In this document: piece after piece, positions 1 through 8,505 of the stretch
How the letters are laid out: each line of letters begins with the position of its first letter
Numbering within the stretch: the first letter of the stretch is position 1
Origin: Stenotrophomonas indicatrix
Lineage (GTDB): Bacteria > Pseudomonadota > Gammaproteobacteria > Xanthomonadales > Xanthomonadaceae
Direction of reading: 5' to 3'
DNA length: 64,000 nucleotides
Assembly (NCBI RefSeq): GCF_002750975.1
Contig: NZ_PEJS01000001.1
Coordinates: forward strand, 3,534,001-3,598,000
Notes under the pieces: model-generated
Told to the model about the DNA's origin: nothing
Seen by the model: the letters and a program-made list of their open reading frames with translations, nothing else
Databases searched by the model: none
Program-made: the position numbers and the translations under genes

Positions 1-597
1 ACCTCGATCCGCCCGCTCTGCGCTGTGTTGCTGGCCCTGTCCCTGGGCGGTCCGGCAGTGGCTGCCAATTCTCCACCGTCGTCCCGCAACAGCGCCGCGG
101 AAGCCTCTGCAGATGGGGCGATCGACCTGCAGCGCTTCATGGGGACCTGGTACGTGATCGGCCGCGTGCCGAACTTCATCGAGCGCGGCCACGTCGCCAG
201 CGTCAACCAGTACGAGCTGCGCGAGGACCACAAGGTCGCCATCACCTATCGCTACCGCGATGGTTTCGGTGAACCGCTGCAGGAAATCCGTGCGCGCGCC
301 AGCGTCGATCCCGACAGTGGCAACCACGGCTGGCGCACCTGGTTCTACCGGGTCGTGCCGACCCATTCGCGGGTACTGGAAGTAGCGCCGGACTATTCCT
401 GGGCGCTGATCGGCTACCCGGGCCGCGAGATGGCCTGGATCTTCGCCCGCACGCCTGACATGGACAAGGCCCTGTACAAGGACCTGGCCGAACGCCTGCG
501 CGACGAGTACGGGGTCAACACCGACAAGCTCAAGCGCGTGCCGCAGCACGCCGAGCAGGTGGGCAAGCTGGGCTACGAAGTACCGAACGTGCGTTGA
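1..597 (+). CDS. Lipocalin family protein, Blc-like (5' end outside window)
   Basis: Frame 1 is open from base 1, so the true start lies upstream of the window; an in-frame GTG at 25 falls inside the signal peptide and is unlikely to be the start. The visible N-terminus is a hydrophobic export signal ending near AVAA. The mature part carries the lipocalin GxW motif in the segment FMGTWYVIGRVPNF, then WALIGYPGRE and FARTPDM, which match the second and third conserved regions of bacterial Blc lipocalins. Blc proteins are envelope carriers of lysophospholipids and fatty acids. No lipobox cysteine can be judged because the start is missing. Four SMAG palindromes follow the stop codon. Confidence 0.85.
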   Translation, partial: TSIRPLCAVLLALSLGGPAVAANSPPSSRNSAAEASADGAIDLQRFMGTWYVIGRVPNFIERGHVASVNQYELREDHKVAITYRYRDGFGEPLQEIRARASVDPDSGNHGWRTWFYRVVPTHSRVLEVAPDYSWALIGYPGREMAWIFARTPDMDKALYKDLAERLRDEYGVNTDKLKRVPQHAEQVGKLGYEVPNVR

Positions 598-609
598 CTG
601 CACACGGTG

Positions 610-755
610 GTAGTGCCGGCCGCTGGCCGGCAACTGCAGGGTGCTTCCCGCGTTCATGAAGTTGCCGGCCAGCGGCCGGCACTACCAGACATGAAGTTGC
701 CGGCCAGCGGCCGGCACTACCAGGCATGAAGTTGCCGGCCAGCGGCCGGCACTAC
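610..755. repeat. Four SMAG (REP-like) palindromes
   Basis: One plus-strand copy starts with GTAGTGCCGGCCGC (610-634). Three minus-strand copies (661-685, 696-720, 731-755) are nearly identical and spaced about 35 bp apart, separated by a short CATGAA spacer. Each is a GTAG-headed imperfect hairpin with a TGCCGGCC/GGCCGGCA stem. They lie between the convergent lipocalin and metI genes. Confidence 0.9.
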
Positions 756-763
756 CCTGAACG

Positions 764-784
764 ATGCCGGGCACCGCCCGGCAT
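764..784 (-). terminator. Putative terminator of the metNI operon
   Basis: A perfect 9-bp stem (ATGCCGGGC with GCCCGGCAT) and 3-nt loop lies directly behind the metI stop codon. The minus-strand tail (CGTTC) is poor in T, so intrinsic termination is plausible rather than strong. Confidence 0.5.
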
Positions 785-788
785 TCTG

Positions 789-1478
789 TTATCTGCGGCT
801 GTAATGCGCGACCAGGCGGTCACCCAGCATCTGCAGCAGCTGCACCAGCACCAGCAAAAGGACCACCGTGACCAGCGCCACGTCGGTGTGCGAGCGCTGG
901 TAGCCGTCGCGGAAGGCCAGGTCGCCCAAGCCACCGGAACCGATCGCACCGCCCATCGCGGTGAAGCCGATCAGGGCCACGGTGGTCACCGTGGCACCGG
1001 CAATCAGGCCCGGCCGTGCTTCGGGCAGCAGCACGCGGGTGACCAGCTGCCAGGTGGTAGCACCCATTGCCTGGGTCGCCTCGATAACCCCGCGGTCCAC
1101 TTCACGCAGCGCGGTTTCCACCAGCCGCGCATAGAACGGCGCAGCGCCGATGACCAGCGGCACGATCGCGCCACCTACGCCCAGCGAGGTGCCCATCATG
1201 AACAGGGTCACCGGGATCAGCACGATCATCAGGATGATGAAGGGCACCGAGCGCAGCAGGTTCACCACCAGCGCCAGCACGCCGTAGGCAACCGGCCGGC
1301 GTTTCAGCTGTGGCGCACCGAACAGGTACAGCAGCACGCCCAGAGGCAGGCCGATGGCCAGGGTCAGCGGCAGCGAACCGGCCAGCATCAGCAGGGTGTC
1401 GATGGTGGCCTGACCGATGTCGGCCCACTTGCCTGCATCCAGGTGACGGAAGAAGCCGCCGGCGGTGGCGATGATCAT
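789..1478 (-). CDS. metI: Methionine ABC transporter permease MetI
   Basis: This 229-residue inner-membrane protein has about five hydrophobic segments. The BPD_transp_1 EAA loop ([14 protein letters not shown] followed by LPEARPGL, around residues 135-160) docks onto the ATPase. Length and sequence fit MetI of the D/L-methionine uptake (MUT) family. Its ATG overlaps the metN stop codon (ATGA), which implies translational coupling with metN. The third component, a MetQ lipoprotein, is not adjacent; a metQ gene is encoded at 46160-46954. Confidence 0.93.
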   Translation of the reverse strand: MIIATAGGFFRHLDAGKWADIGQATIDTLLMLAGSLPLTLAIGLPLGVLLYLFGAPQLKRRPVAYGVLALVVNLLRSVPFIILMIVLIPVTLFMMGTSLGVGGAIVPLVIGAAPFYARLVETALREVDRGVIEATQAMGATTWQLVTRVLLPEARPGLIAGATVTTVALIGFTAMGGAIGSGGLGDLAFRDGYQRSHTDVALVTVVLLLVLVQLLQMLGDRLVAHYSRR

Positions 1479-2482
1479 CGACGCAGTTCCTCAACATGCA
1501 CGCCGGCAGCCACGAATGCGGCCTGCGCGGCGGACTGGTCACCGCCCACCAGGGCGACGATCAGCTGGCCATACGGGGTGTCCTTGATCCGGTCGATACG
1601 CCCGGACAGGATGTTGTAGTCGACCCCGGTCTGCCGCGCGACGCTGCCGAGCAGGGGTTCGTAGGTGTCGGCGCCAAGGAAGGTCAGGCGCACGACACGG
1701 CCACCGACCGCGTCGAAATCGCGGTGCAGGGTGCCCTCGTCCACCTGCTCCGATTCGCTGACGAAACGGCGGGTGGTCGGGTGCTGCGGGTGCAGGAACA
1801 CCTTCGTTACCGGGCCGGTCTCGACCAGCTGGCCGGCATCAAGCACGGCCACGCGGTCGCAGACGCGACGGATCACGTCCATCTCGTGGGTGATCAGCAC
1901 GATGGTCAGGCCCAGTTCGCGGTTGATCTTCGACAGCAGCGCCAGCACCGACGCGGTGGTCTGCGGATCGAGCGCGCTGGTAGCCTCATCGCACAGCAGG
2001 ATCTGCGGGCGGGTGGCCAGTGCGCGGGCGATGCCCACACGTTGCTTCTGGCCGCCCGACAACTGCGCCGGGTACTTGTCCGCATGCGCCTGCAGGCCCA
2101 CGGTCTGCAGCAGCTCGGCGACACGCGCATCGATCTCGGCCTTCGGCGTGCCGGCCAGCTCCAGCGGGAAGGCGACATTGCCGGCCACCGTGCGCGAGGA
2201 CAGCAGGTTGAAGTGCTGGAAGATCATGCCGATCCGGCGGCGCAGCGCGCGCAGGCCTTCCGGATCCAGCGCGGTGACATCTTCGCCGGCGATCAGCAGG
2301 CGGCCACCACTGGGCTCCTCCAGGCGGTTGATCATGCGGATCAGCGTCGATTTGCCCGCACCGGAATGACCGATGATGCCGAACACCTCGCCGGCCTCGA
2401 TGGTCAGGTCCAGCGGCTGCAGCGCGCTGACCGCGCGGCCGGCAACGGCATAGGATTTGTGCAGGCGCTGGAACTCGATCAC
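1475..2482 (-). CDS. metN: Methionine ABC transporter ATP-binding protein MetN
   Basis: The 335-residue ATPase has Walker [10 protein letters not shown] (residues 38-46), the signature LSGGQKQR, Walker [13 protein letters not shown] and a switch histidine in LITHEMD. The C-terminal 80 or so residues ([14 protein letters not shown] to HVEELRR) form the NIL domain, which in MetN binds methionine and inhibits transport when the cytoplasmic pool is high. It is the first gene of metNI. No SAM riboswitch-like structure is evident in the roughly 200 bases upstream; that gap instead holds a large GGGGTCGGA palindrome. Confidence 0.95.
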   Translation of the reverse strand: MIEFQRLHKSYAVAGRAVSALQPLDLTIEAGEVFGIIGHSGAGKSTLIRMINRLEEPSGGRLLIAGEDVTALDPEGLRALRRRIGMIFQHFNLLSSRTVAGNVAFPLELAGTPKAEIDARVAELLQTVGLQAHADKYPAQLSGGQKQRVGIARALATRPQILLCDEATSALDPQTTASVLALLSKINRELGLTIVLITHEMDVIRRVCDRVAVLDAGQLVETGPVTKVFLHPQHPTTRRFVSESEQVDEGTLHRDFDAVGGRVVRLTFLGADTYEPLLGSVARQTGVDYNILSGRIDRIKDTPYGQLIVALVGGDQSAAQAAFVAAGVHVEELRR

Positions 2483-2612
2483 GGGATCAGCTCACCGGGA
2501 GGGCGATGGAAGGGGCGTGCAGCCTACCAGCGCTGGCGCTCGCGCGCCCGCGCCATGGGCCAGAATGTTATTCCTTTTGATTCTAAGGCGCCCGCATCGG
2601 TACATCGGCGGC

Positions 2613-2672
2613 GGTCGGAGCCCCTGCGGGGATCCGACCCCGGGGTCGGATCCCCGCAGGGGCTCTGACCCC
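2613..2672. repeat. Large inverted repeat made of two GGGGTC-type hairpins (family D)
   Basis: Bases 2613-2641 and 2642-2670 are reverse complements with one mismatch. Each half is itself a hairpin (GGTCGGAGCCCC, 3-nt loop, GGGGATCCGACC), so the element is two hairpins head to head. A relative with the shared core GGGGTC(A/G)GATCCC sits at 50818-50858. It lies between the EamA stop and the metN start, both on the minus strand, and could terminate or attenuate read-through. Confidence 0.8.
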
Positions 2673-2690
2673 TTCCCCAGCCAGATCGGT

Positions 2691-3587
2691 TCAGGGATGG
2701 TCCAACGGTTTCGGCGGCTCCTGCCGGTTCACCCGTTCGCGGTGCAGCAGGTACAGGCCCGAGGCGACGATGATTGCCGCGCCCGCCCAGGTGTAGCCAT
2801 CCGGCAGCTGCCCCCAGAAGGCCAGGTCCCAGCCGATTACCCAGACCAGGCCGCTGTATTCGAGCGGTGCGATCATCGATGCCTCACCCAGCTGGAAGGC
2901 CTTGGTCAGCGCGATCTGGCCCAGCGCTCCGGCCAGGCCCATGCCGGCGATCAACGGCGCATGCGCCATCTGCAGCGGCACCCAGCCGGGGATAGCCAGC
3001 AGCCCGGCGCCGATGGCCATGATGACCAGGAACCAGACCACCATCGACTGCGAGGTATCGGTGCGGGTCAACAGGCTGACGGTGATCGCGGCGATGGCAT
3101 AGGCGGTGGCGGCGGCCAGCACCATCAGGCCCGGCACCGAGATGAAACCGCCCACGCCCGGCCGCAGCACCACCAGCACGCCGACCAGGCCGATGCCGAT
3201 GGCGACCCAGCGCCGCGGCCCGACCCGCTCGCCCAGCAGCGGCACCGACAGTGCGGCAATCAGCAGCGGCGCGACGAAATAAATGGTGTAGGCGGTGGAC
3301 AGCGGCAGGTCGCGCAGGGCGAACACGAAGCAGCCGATCATCGCCATGCCCAGCCCGCCGCGCAGCAGGTGCAGCCCCCAGCGGCGCGGGATCAGCGAGC
3401 GTGGCCCGGCACTGGCCAGCACCCAGACCAGCACGAAGGGCAGCGACGCCGCGCCACGCAGGAAGGTGACCTGCAGCGAGGGATAGCCGGCCGAGAGCTG
3501 CTTCATGCCGGCGTCCATCAGCGAGAAACAGGCGACAGCAGCGACCATCCAGGCCACGGCGCGCGAAGGGGAGCGTTGCACGTTCAT
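2691..3587 (-). CDS. DMT superfamily (EamA) transporter
   Basis: This 298-residue, highly hydrophobic protein consists of two EamA repeats with about ten predicted membrane helices. The N-terminal half includes WMVAAVACFSLMDAGMKQ and the second half begins near ATAYAIAAITVSLL. EamA members are small-molecule exporters or importers (amino acids, metabolites, purines); the substrate cannot be read from sequence. The ATG at 3587 is 83 bases from the divergent yajQ start. The C-terminal tail after the last helix is short and basic (LLHRERVNRQEP). Confidence 0.85.
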   Translation of the reverse strand: MNVQRSPSRAVAWMVAAVACFSLMDAGMKQLSAGYPSLQVTFLRGAASLPFVLVWVLASAGPRSLIPRRWGLHLLRGGLGMAMIGCFVFALRDLPLSTAYTIYFVAPLLIAALSVPLLGERVGPRRWVAIGIGLVGVLVVLRPGVGGFISVPGLMVLAAATAYAIAAITVSLLTRTDTSQSMVVWFLVIMAIGAGLLAIPGWVPLQMAHAPLIAGMGLAGALGQIALTKAFQLGEASMIAPLEYSGLVWVIGWDLAFWGQLPDGYTWAGAAIIVASGLYLLHRERVNRQEPPKPLDHP

Positions 3588-3670
3588 GGCCCATTATCGC
3601 CGACCACGGGCGTTGCCGCCGCGACCGGCGCGATAGAATGGCCGCCACTGATTTCTGCGGAGTAACGCCC

Positions 3671-4153
3671 ATGCCTTCCTTCGACGTTGTGTCCGAAGTC
3701 GACACCCACGAACTGACCAATGCGCTCGACCAGGCCAACCGCGAGCTTGCCACCCGTTTCGACTTCAAGGGCGTGGACGCCAAGTTCGAGCGAGACGGCG
3801 AAGTGATCACCCAGTCCGCGCCGAGCGAGTTCCAGCTCAAGCAGATGAACGACATCCTGCGCGCTCGCCTGGCCGCCCGCAGCATCGACGTGCTCAGCCT
3901 GGAGTATGGCGACGTGGAAACCAACCTTGCGCAGGCCCGGCAGAAGATCACCGTCAAGCAGGGCATCGAGCAGAAGATCGCCAAGAAGATCGCTGCGGCG
4001 CTGAAGGAAGCGAAGCTGAAGGTGGAAACCCAGATCAACGGCGACAAGCTGCGGGTGATGGGCAAGAAGCGCGACGACCTGCAGGACGCCATCGCCGTGC
4101 TGAAGGCCGGCAAGTTCGAACTGCCGCTGCAGTTCAACAACTTCCGCGATTGA
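3671..4153 (+). CDS. yajQ: YajQ family cyclic-di-GMP-binding protein
   Basis: The 160-residue protein begins MPSFDVVSEVDTHELTNA, as YajQ orthologs do. I therefore use the ATG at 3671 rather than the upstream in-frame ATG at 3638; a GGAGTAA ribosome site precedes it. YajQ has two RRM-like ferredoxin-fold halves. In Xanthomonas and Stenotrophomonas members of this family are reported c-di-GMP effectors that act with a transcription factor to control virulence and biofilm genes. ELTNALDQANRELATRFDFK and the C-terminal LPLQFNNFRD are diagnostic. It is monocistronic here. Confidence 0.93.
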   Translation: MPSFDVVSEVDTHELTNALDQANRELATRFDFKGVDAKFERDGEVITQSAPSEFQLKQMNDILRARLAARSIDVLSLEYGDVETNLAQARQKITVKQGIEQKIAKKIAAALKEAKLKVETQINGDKLRVMGKKRDDLQDAIAVLKAGKFELPLQFNNFRD

Positions 4154-4191
4154 TCGACACCGCGATGTAACGCCGGCCTCGGTGGCCGGCC

Positions 4192-5286
4192 TCACTCGCG
4201 CAGCAGTTTGTACAGCGTTGTCCGCGAGATGCCGAGCTGGCGTGCGGCGAGGCTGAGGTTGCCGTCGGCGGTATGGGCGGCTCGCCGTGCCGCATCGCGC
4301 TGCTGGTCACGCAATGGTGCCGCCTGCACGGGCGCTGCGGCCGTAGCCGGTGAACGTGTCCGTGCGGCGCGCGGTGCCTGCAGATGCTGCAGATGGACCG
4401 CACTGCCCTCGCCCAGTCGCACCCGATGCGCAGGGCCGGGCTGCAGCAGTCGACGTCGCTGTGCTGCGCTGGCGCCGGCAAACAGCGTGTCCAGCGAAAG
4501 CAGCGGCAGCGGCCCACGCCGCGGCAGGCCGAGCAGGCGCCGGGCGACGCGATTGGCGCAAAGCAACTGGCCGTCTTCCTGCACCGCCAGCAGGCCCTGC
4601 AGCGGTGATGCCAACCAGCGCGGATCATGCTGCACCGCCAGCAGATGCACATCGCTGAGCGTGTGCATCAAGCGGTTCTCGATGGCCAGCGCTGCCTGCC
4701 GGAAATAGCCCTGCAGCAACGCCGGATCGCGTTCCCCCAGCCCAGTGATGTCGATCGCACCGCAGACCTGCCCCTGCAGGTCATGCAGCGGCTCACTCAG
4801 GCAGAACACGGGGGCGAACCGCTGCAGATAGTGTTCATTGCCGCGTACCAATGCGGGCAGGTCGTCGGCCAGGCTGACCGCAGGCGCGGTGGTACCGATC
4901 TCGGCCTCGCCCAGCCGCCGGCCCACCTGGATCGGCCGCAGCAGCGCTGCATCTTCCAGGCCATGGGCGCGATGCACGATCACCATGCCCTCGCGGTTGG
5001 CGCAGAACATCGTCCACCCACGCGCACCGAACGCGGCCCACAACTGCTCCAGTTCCGGCTGCACGCAACGCGCCAGGCGGCGGTCATCGCGGGACTCCAA
5101 GCGGTGTCCGTTGCCCTGCAACGGCGGGTAATACGGCTCCTGCCCGGGGCGCACACCGGCCGCATGCGAGCGCTGCCAGGACTGCTGCAACGGCAGGGGC
5201 AGCATCGCCAGCGACTGCACGTCGCCCTCGGCGAAGGCGGCCCGAGCCGCCACCAGCTGCTGTTGCCCGACTGTCGTGGCCATCAT
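4192..5286 (-). CDS. AcoR-like transcriptional regulator lacking the AAA+ domain
   Basis: About 364 residues from an ATG-ATG pair (5286 or 5283). Order: an N-terminal segment typical of AcoR activators (LPLQQSWQRSHAAGVRP), a GAF-like sensor (about 60-200; GAIDITGLGERDP), a PAS-like region (about 210-290; GLLAVQEDGQLLCANRVARR) and a C-terminal Fis-type helix-turn-helix (LSLAARQLGISRTTLYKLLR). The sigma-54-interacting AAA+ module with GAFTGA that AcoR carries between PAS and HTH is absent; an alanine-rich linker replaces it. It lies downstream of, and on the same strand as, the alcohol and aldehyde dehydrogenase genes, so it probably controls them. No strong ribosome site is visible, so the exact start is uncertain. 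Confidence 0.82.
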   Translation of the reverse strand: MMATTVGQQQLVAARAAFAEGDVQSLAMLPLPLQQSWQRSHAAGVRPGQEPYYPPLQGNGHRLESRDDRRLARCVQPELEQLWAAFGARGWTMFCANREGMVIVHRAHGLEDAALLRPIQVGRRLGEAEIGTTAPAVSLADDLPALVRGNEHYLQRFAPVFCLSEPLHDLQGQVCGAIDITGLGERDPALLQGYFRQAALAIENRLMHTLSDVHLLAVQHDPRWLASPLQGLLAVQEDGQLLCANRVARRLLGLPRRGPLPLLSLDTLFAGASAAQRRRLLQPGPAHRVRLGEGSAVHLQHLQAPRAARTRSPATAAAPVQAAPLRDQQRDAARRAAHTADGNLSLAARQLGISRTTLYKLLRE

Positions 5287-5364
5287 GCATGCAGCGTACA
5301 CCCACACACGCCATGCCCGCGTTACATGCCAACAACGGAGCGTTTCCAATTTCGTCCGGCATTC

Positions 5365-5482
5365 ATCCACGCATGGCGTGGATCCACGTGTCGACCAAGG
5401 TCGACACCCACCAACAGCCGCGTGGTCGACACCCGCCAACAGCCGCGTGCCGACCAACGGTCCCCACCCACCAACAGCAGCG
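5365..5482. repeat. SMAG-like palindrome plus three short direct repeats
   Basis: A palindrome ATCCACGCATGGCGTGGAT (5365-5383) is followed by a GTGTCGACC/GGTCGACAC hairpin (5388-5407). Three copies of ACCC(A/G)CCAACAGC(C/A)GCG follow at 5406-5422, 5431-5447 and 5466-5482. The array sits just upstream of the AcoR-like gene, where its promoter should be. Confidence 0.75.
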
Positions 5483-5495
5483 GGAACCTGTCGAA

Positions 5496-5597
5496 GGCGG
5501 GGTGGGTCCGGTTGCGGGGGCGTGAGCCGCATGGATGCGGCGACCGAGCTTACATGGACGTACTTGCAGCGTCCCCCGCAACCGGACCCACCCCGCC
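5496..5597. repeat. Long hairpin element, family A copy 1
   Basis: Perfect 25-bp arms (5496-5520 with 5573-5597) enclose a 52-nt loop. The loop holds an inner hairpin CCGC-ATGGAT-GCGG and a 3' part ending TTGCAGCGT. It matches the loops of the elements at 50636-50739 and 50916-51021, whose arms are different in sequence. It lies between the alcohol dehydrogenase stop and the regulator start, both minus strand. Confidence 0.85.
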
Positions 5598-5617
5598 ATC
5601 CCACGGAATGCCCGCTT

Positions 5618-5650
<33 letters not shown>

Positions 5651-5698
5651 ATTCGGCAGGTGCAGGGCGCAGCCCTGCAAACCCACCCCACCCTCACC

Positions 5699-6826
5699 TC
5701 ACGCCGCGATCCGCAGAATCGGCTTCAGCGTAATCCCCCGCGTGCTGTCCTCGGCCGCCTGGTTGATCTGCTCCAGCGGATAGAACTTCACCAGCCTGTC
5801 GAACGGGAAGCGCCCCTGCTGGTACAGCGTCACCAGCTGCGGAATGAACACCTGCGGCACGCTGTCGCCCTCGACAATGCCACGGATGCTGCGGCCACCC
5901 AGCAGCAGGTTGTTCACATCGAAACTGGCAGTGGTGCCCAGCTTCGGCGCACCGACCACGCCCATCATGCCAAGCCCGCCGAGCGCTTCGATGCCGGCCG
6001 ACAGCACTTCCGGGCGCCCGGTCGATTCCAGCGCGAAATCGGCGCCACCACCGGTGATCGCGCGCACCGCCTCGATCACATCGGTCTCGCGGCTGTTGAC
6101 CACATGGGTGGCGCCCAGCTCCATGGCCAGCTGCAACCGCGAGGGCACCACGTCGATGGCGATGATGGTGGTGGCACCGGCGACCTTGGCCGCCATCACC
6201 GCACTCAGGCCGACCGCACCGGCGCCGTAGCTGGCGAAGCTGCTGCCCGATCGCACCTGCAGCGAGTTGAGCACCGCACCGGCACCGGTCTGGATGCCGC
6301 AGCCCAGCGGACCGAGCAGCTCCAGCGGCGCATCGTCAGGCACCTTGATCGCATTGATCTCGCGCGCCAGCGCAAACGTGGCGAACGACGACTGTGCAAA
6401 GAAGTGATCGTGCAGCGGTTGGCCCTGTGCATCGGTGATGGCGGTATGGCCGTGGCCATCATCACCACCGAAATTCAGCGCGAAGAAATCGCGGCAGTAC
6501 GCACCGTGGCCACCACGACAGGGATTGCAGTGGCCGCATTGGCCGTAGGTCAGCACGACATGGTCGCCGGCCTTCAGCTCGCGCACGTTGGGGCCGACCG
6601 CCTCGACGATGCCCGCACCCTCATGGCCCAGCACCGCCGGCAGCGGCACCGGATAGTACTGGTCACGCACGATCAGGTCGGTATGGCACAGGCCGGTCGC
6701 TACGATCTTCACCAGCACTTCGTCGTCCTGCGGGCCGCGCAGGCGCGCCTGCTCGATGACAAAGGGCTGTTCCTTGCCGCGCACCACCGCTGCGGTGATG
6801 TCACGCGATCCACTGTTGCTGCTCAT
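5699..6826 (-). CDS. Zn-dependent aryl/benzyl-alcohol dehydrogenase (XylB-like)
   Basis: This 375-residue MDR-family enzyme has catalytic zinc ligands in GLCHTD, GHEGAG and LGPLGCG, structural-zinc cysteines in GQCGHCNPC and GAYC, and a Rossmann GAGAVGLSAVMAAKVAG. The LGCGIQTGAGAVLNSL segment and overall pattern match NAD-dependent aryl-alcohol dehydrogenases (XylB/AreB), which oxidise benzyl-type alcohols to aldehydes. The start at 6826 (MSSNSG) is chosen because GAGGAG lies just upstream; the longer frame overlaps the preceding gene. It follows the aldehyde dehydrogenase gene by 17 bases, consistent with one operon converting aromatic alcohols to acids. The real substrate is not deducible. 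Confidence 0.85.
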   Translation of the reverse strand: MSSNSGSRDITAAVVRGKEQPFVIEQARLRGPQDDEVLVKIVATGLCHTDLIVRDQYYPVPLPAVLGHEGAGIVEAVGPNVRELKAGDHVVLTYGQCGHCNPCRGGHGAYCRDFFALNFGGDDGHGHTAITDAQGQPLHDHFFAQSSFATFALAREINAIKVPDDAPLELLGPLGCGIQTGAGAVLNSLQVRSGSSFASYGAGAVGLSAVMAAKVAGATTIIAIDVVPSRLQLAMELGATHVVNSRETDVIEAVRAITGGGADFALESTGRPEVLSAGIEALGGLGMMGVVGAPKLGTTASFDVNNLLLGGRSIRGIVEGDSVPQVFIPQLVTLYQQGRFPFDRLVKFYPLEQINQAAEDSTRGITLKPILRIAA

Positions 6827-6843
6827 CGTTGCGTTCTCCTCGA

Positions 6844-8310
6844 TCAGATGGGATAGGCCGGGGCTTCGCCCTTGACCGTCATCCATTGCCACTGGGTGAA
6901 TTCCTCCACGTTGGACGGGCCGCCGATGCTGGTGCCGTTGCCGGACGCCCCTACCCCGCCGAAGGGATTGATGACCTCGTCGTTCACGGTCTGGTCGTTG
7001 ATGTGCAGCAGACCGGTGCGCAGGCGCTCGCCCAGCTTCAGCGCGCGGCCGACATTGCGGGAGACGATCGCCATCGACAGGCCGTACTCGCTGTCATTGG
7101 CCAGGCGCACGGCTTCGTCGTCGTCATCGAACGGCACCACCACCGCTACTGGCGCGAAAATCTCTTCGTTGAACGCCGGATTGTCGACACTGACGTTGCC
7201 GAGCACGGTGGGTGCGAAGAACAGGTCCTGGTGGGTGCCGCCGGTTTCAAGCGTGGCACCCGCCTTCACCGCGTCGTCGACCACACGCGCCGCATGGTCG
7301 CGTTGCGCGGCATTGATCAGTGGGCCCAGCGCAACATCCTCGCGTGCCGGGTCACCCACCTTCAGCGACTTCGCCTTGGCCACCAGCTTCTGCAGGAAGG
7401 CCTGGTGGATGCTGCGCTGTACCAGCACACGGCCGGTGGCCATGCAGATCTGGCCCTGGTGCAGGTACACGCCCCAGGCGGTGTTGGCCACGGCCAGGTC
7501 GAGATCGGCATCGTCAAGGATGATCAGCGCGTTCTTGCCGCCCAGCTCCAGCGACACCTTTTTCAGGTGCTTGCCGGCGGCTTCGCCAACCTTGCGTCCG
7601 GCCGCCGTCGAGCCGGTGAACTGGATCATCGCCACATGCGGGTCGCTGGTCAGCGCGGCACCGACGGCGCCGTCGCCGGGCAACATCTGCAGCACACCCT
7701 GCGGAAGACCAGCCTGCTCGAACAGGCGTGCGATCACCGCACCACCACACACCGCCGTGCGCGGGTCCGGCTTGAGCACCACGGCATTGCCGAGCGCGAT
7801 CGCCGGCGCCACCGCGCGCATCGCCAGGTACAGCGGGAAATTGAACGGAGAGATCACCCCCACCACACCCAGCGGACGGCGCCGCGCCAGGTTCAGCCGC
7901 CCAGGTTCGGACGGCAGGATCTCACCCACGCTGCGCGAAGGCAGCGCGGCGGCCTCATGCAGCGCCTTGATGGTCACCTTGGCCTCGAAACCGGCCTTCA
8001 GGCGGGTGGAGCCACTTTCGCGGACCAGCCAGCCGACCAGCGTATCGATGTTTTCTTCGGCCAGGCGTGCAGCCTTGCGCAGCACCTCGGCGCGCTGTTC
8101 GTACGGCGCTGCCGCCCATGCCTGTTGTGCCTGCGCCGCAGCGGCCGCCGAACGTGCGACCTGCGCCGCATCGGCCAGGCCGATTTCGCCAAGCGAGTGC
8201 CCGGTGGCGGGCTCGATCACCGGCTGGCGCTGTGCAGCGGCGCTCCATTGACCGTCGAAGAAGGCGCCTGACCAGAGTGCGTCCGGCAGCCATGGGGAAG
8301 ATGCAGTCAT
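6844..8310 (-). CDS. Benzaldehyde dehydrogenase-like aldehyde dehydrogenase (XylC-like)
   Basis: The 488-residue ALDH starts at the ATG at 8310 behind a strong CAGGAGG. It has the NAD-binding FTGSTAAGRKVGE, the general-base glutamate in LELGGKN and the catalytic cysteine in QGQICMATGR. LHQGQICMA, GPLINAAQ and the C-terminal PFGGVGASGNG resemble XylC benzaldehyde dehydrogenases. The product would be an aromatic or other carboxylic acid. It is the first gene of a set with the alcohol dehydrogenase and, beyond a repeat-filled gap, the AcoR-like regulator. Confidence 0.88.
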   Translation of the reverse strand: MTASSPWLPDALWSGAFFDGQWSAAAQRQPVIEPATGHSLGEIGLADAAQVARSAAAAAQAQQAWAAAPYEQRAEVLRKAARLAEENIDTLVGWLVRESGSTRLKAGFEAKVTIKALHEAAALPSRSVGEILPSEPGRLNLARRRPLGVVGVISPFNFPLYLAMRAVAPAIALGNAVVLKPDPRTAVCGGAVIARLFEQAGLPQGVLQMLPGDGAVGAALTSDPHVAMIQFTGSTAAGRKVGEAAGKHLKKVSLELGGKNALIILDDADLDLAVANTAWGVYLHQGQICMATGRVLVQRSIHQAFLQKLVAKAKSLKVGDPAREDVALGPLINAAQRDHAARVVDDAVKAGATLETGGTHQDLFFAPTVLGNVSVDNPAFNEEIFAPVAVVVPFDDDDEAVRLANDSEYGLSMAIVSRNVGRALKLGERLRTGLLHINDQTVNDEVINPFGGVGASGNGTSIGGPSNVEEFTQWQWMTVKGEAPAYPI

Positions 8311-8505
8311 GAAAAGTCCTCCTGTGTCGTGCCGCCATTGCACGCCTGGCCCGCAGCGTCGGCAATCGGCCATTGGCGTGATGTCGGCAAGGGATTGAAT
8401 CGACGGGAATTTCCAGCATCGCCGTTGTCCAGTTCCTGCACAGTGAACGGCGCCCCTGCAGCGGCCCGCCTACAATGGCCCCCCCCGCCAGCCGATGCGC
8501 CCGCC

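Noticed and set aside
2483..2612. SAM riboswitch ahead of metN
   Set aside because: No four-way junction or conserved SAM-I/II/IV core could be traced; only the family D palindrome is structured.
5406..5482. Three direct repeats resembling a short CRISPR or iteron array
   Set aside because: Units are only about 17 bases, spacing is irregular (25 and 35), there is no Rep or cas gene, and they sit among SMAG-like palindromes.
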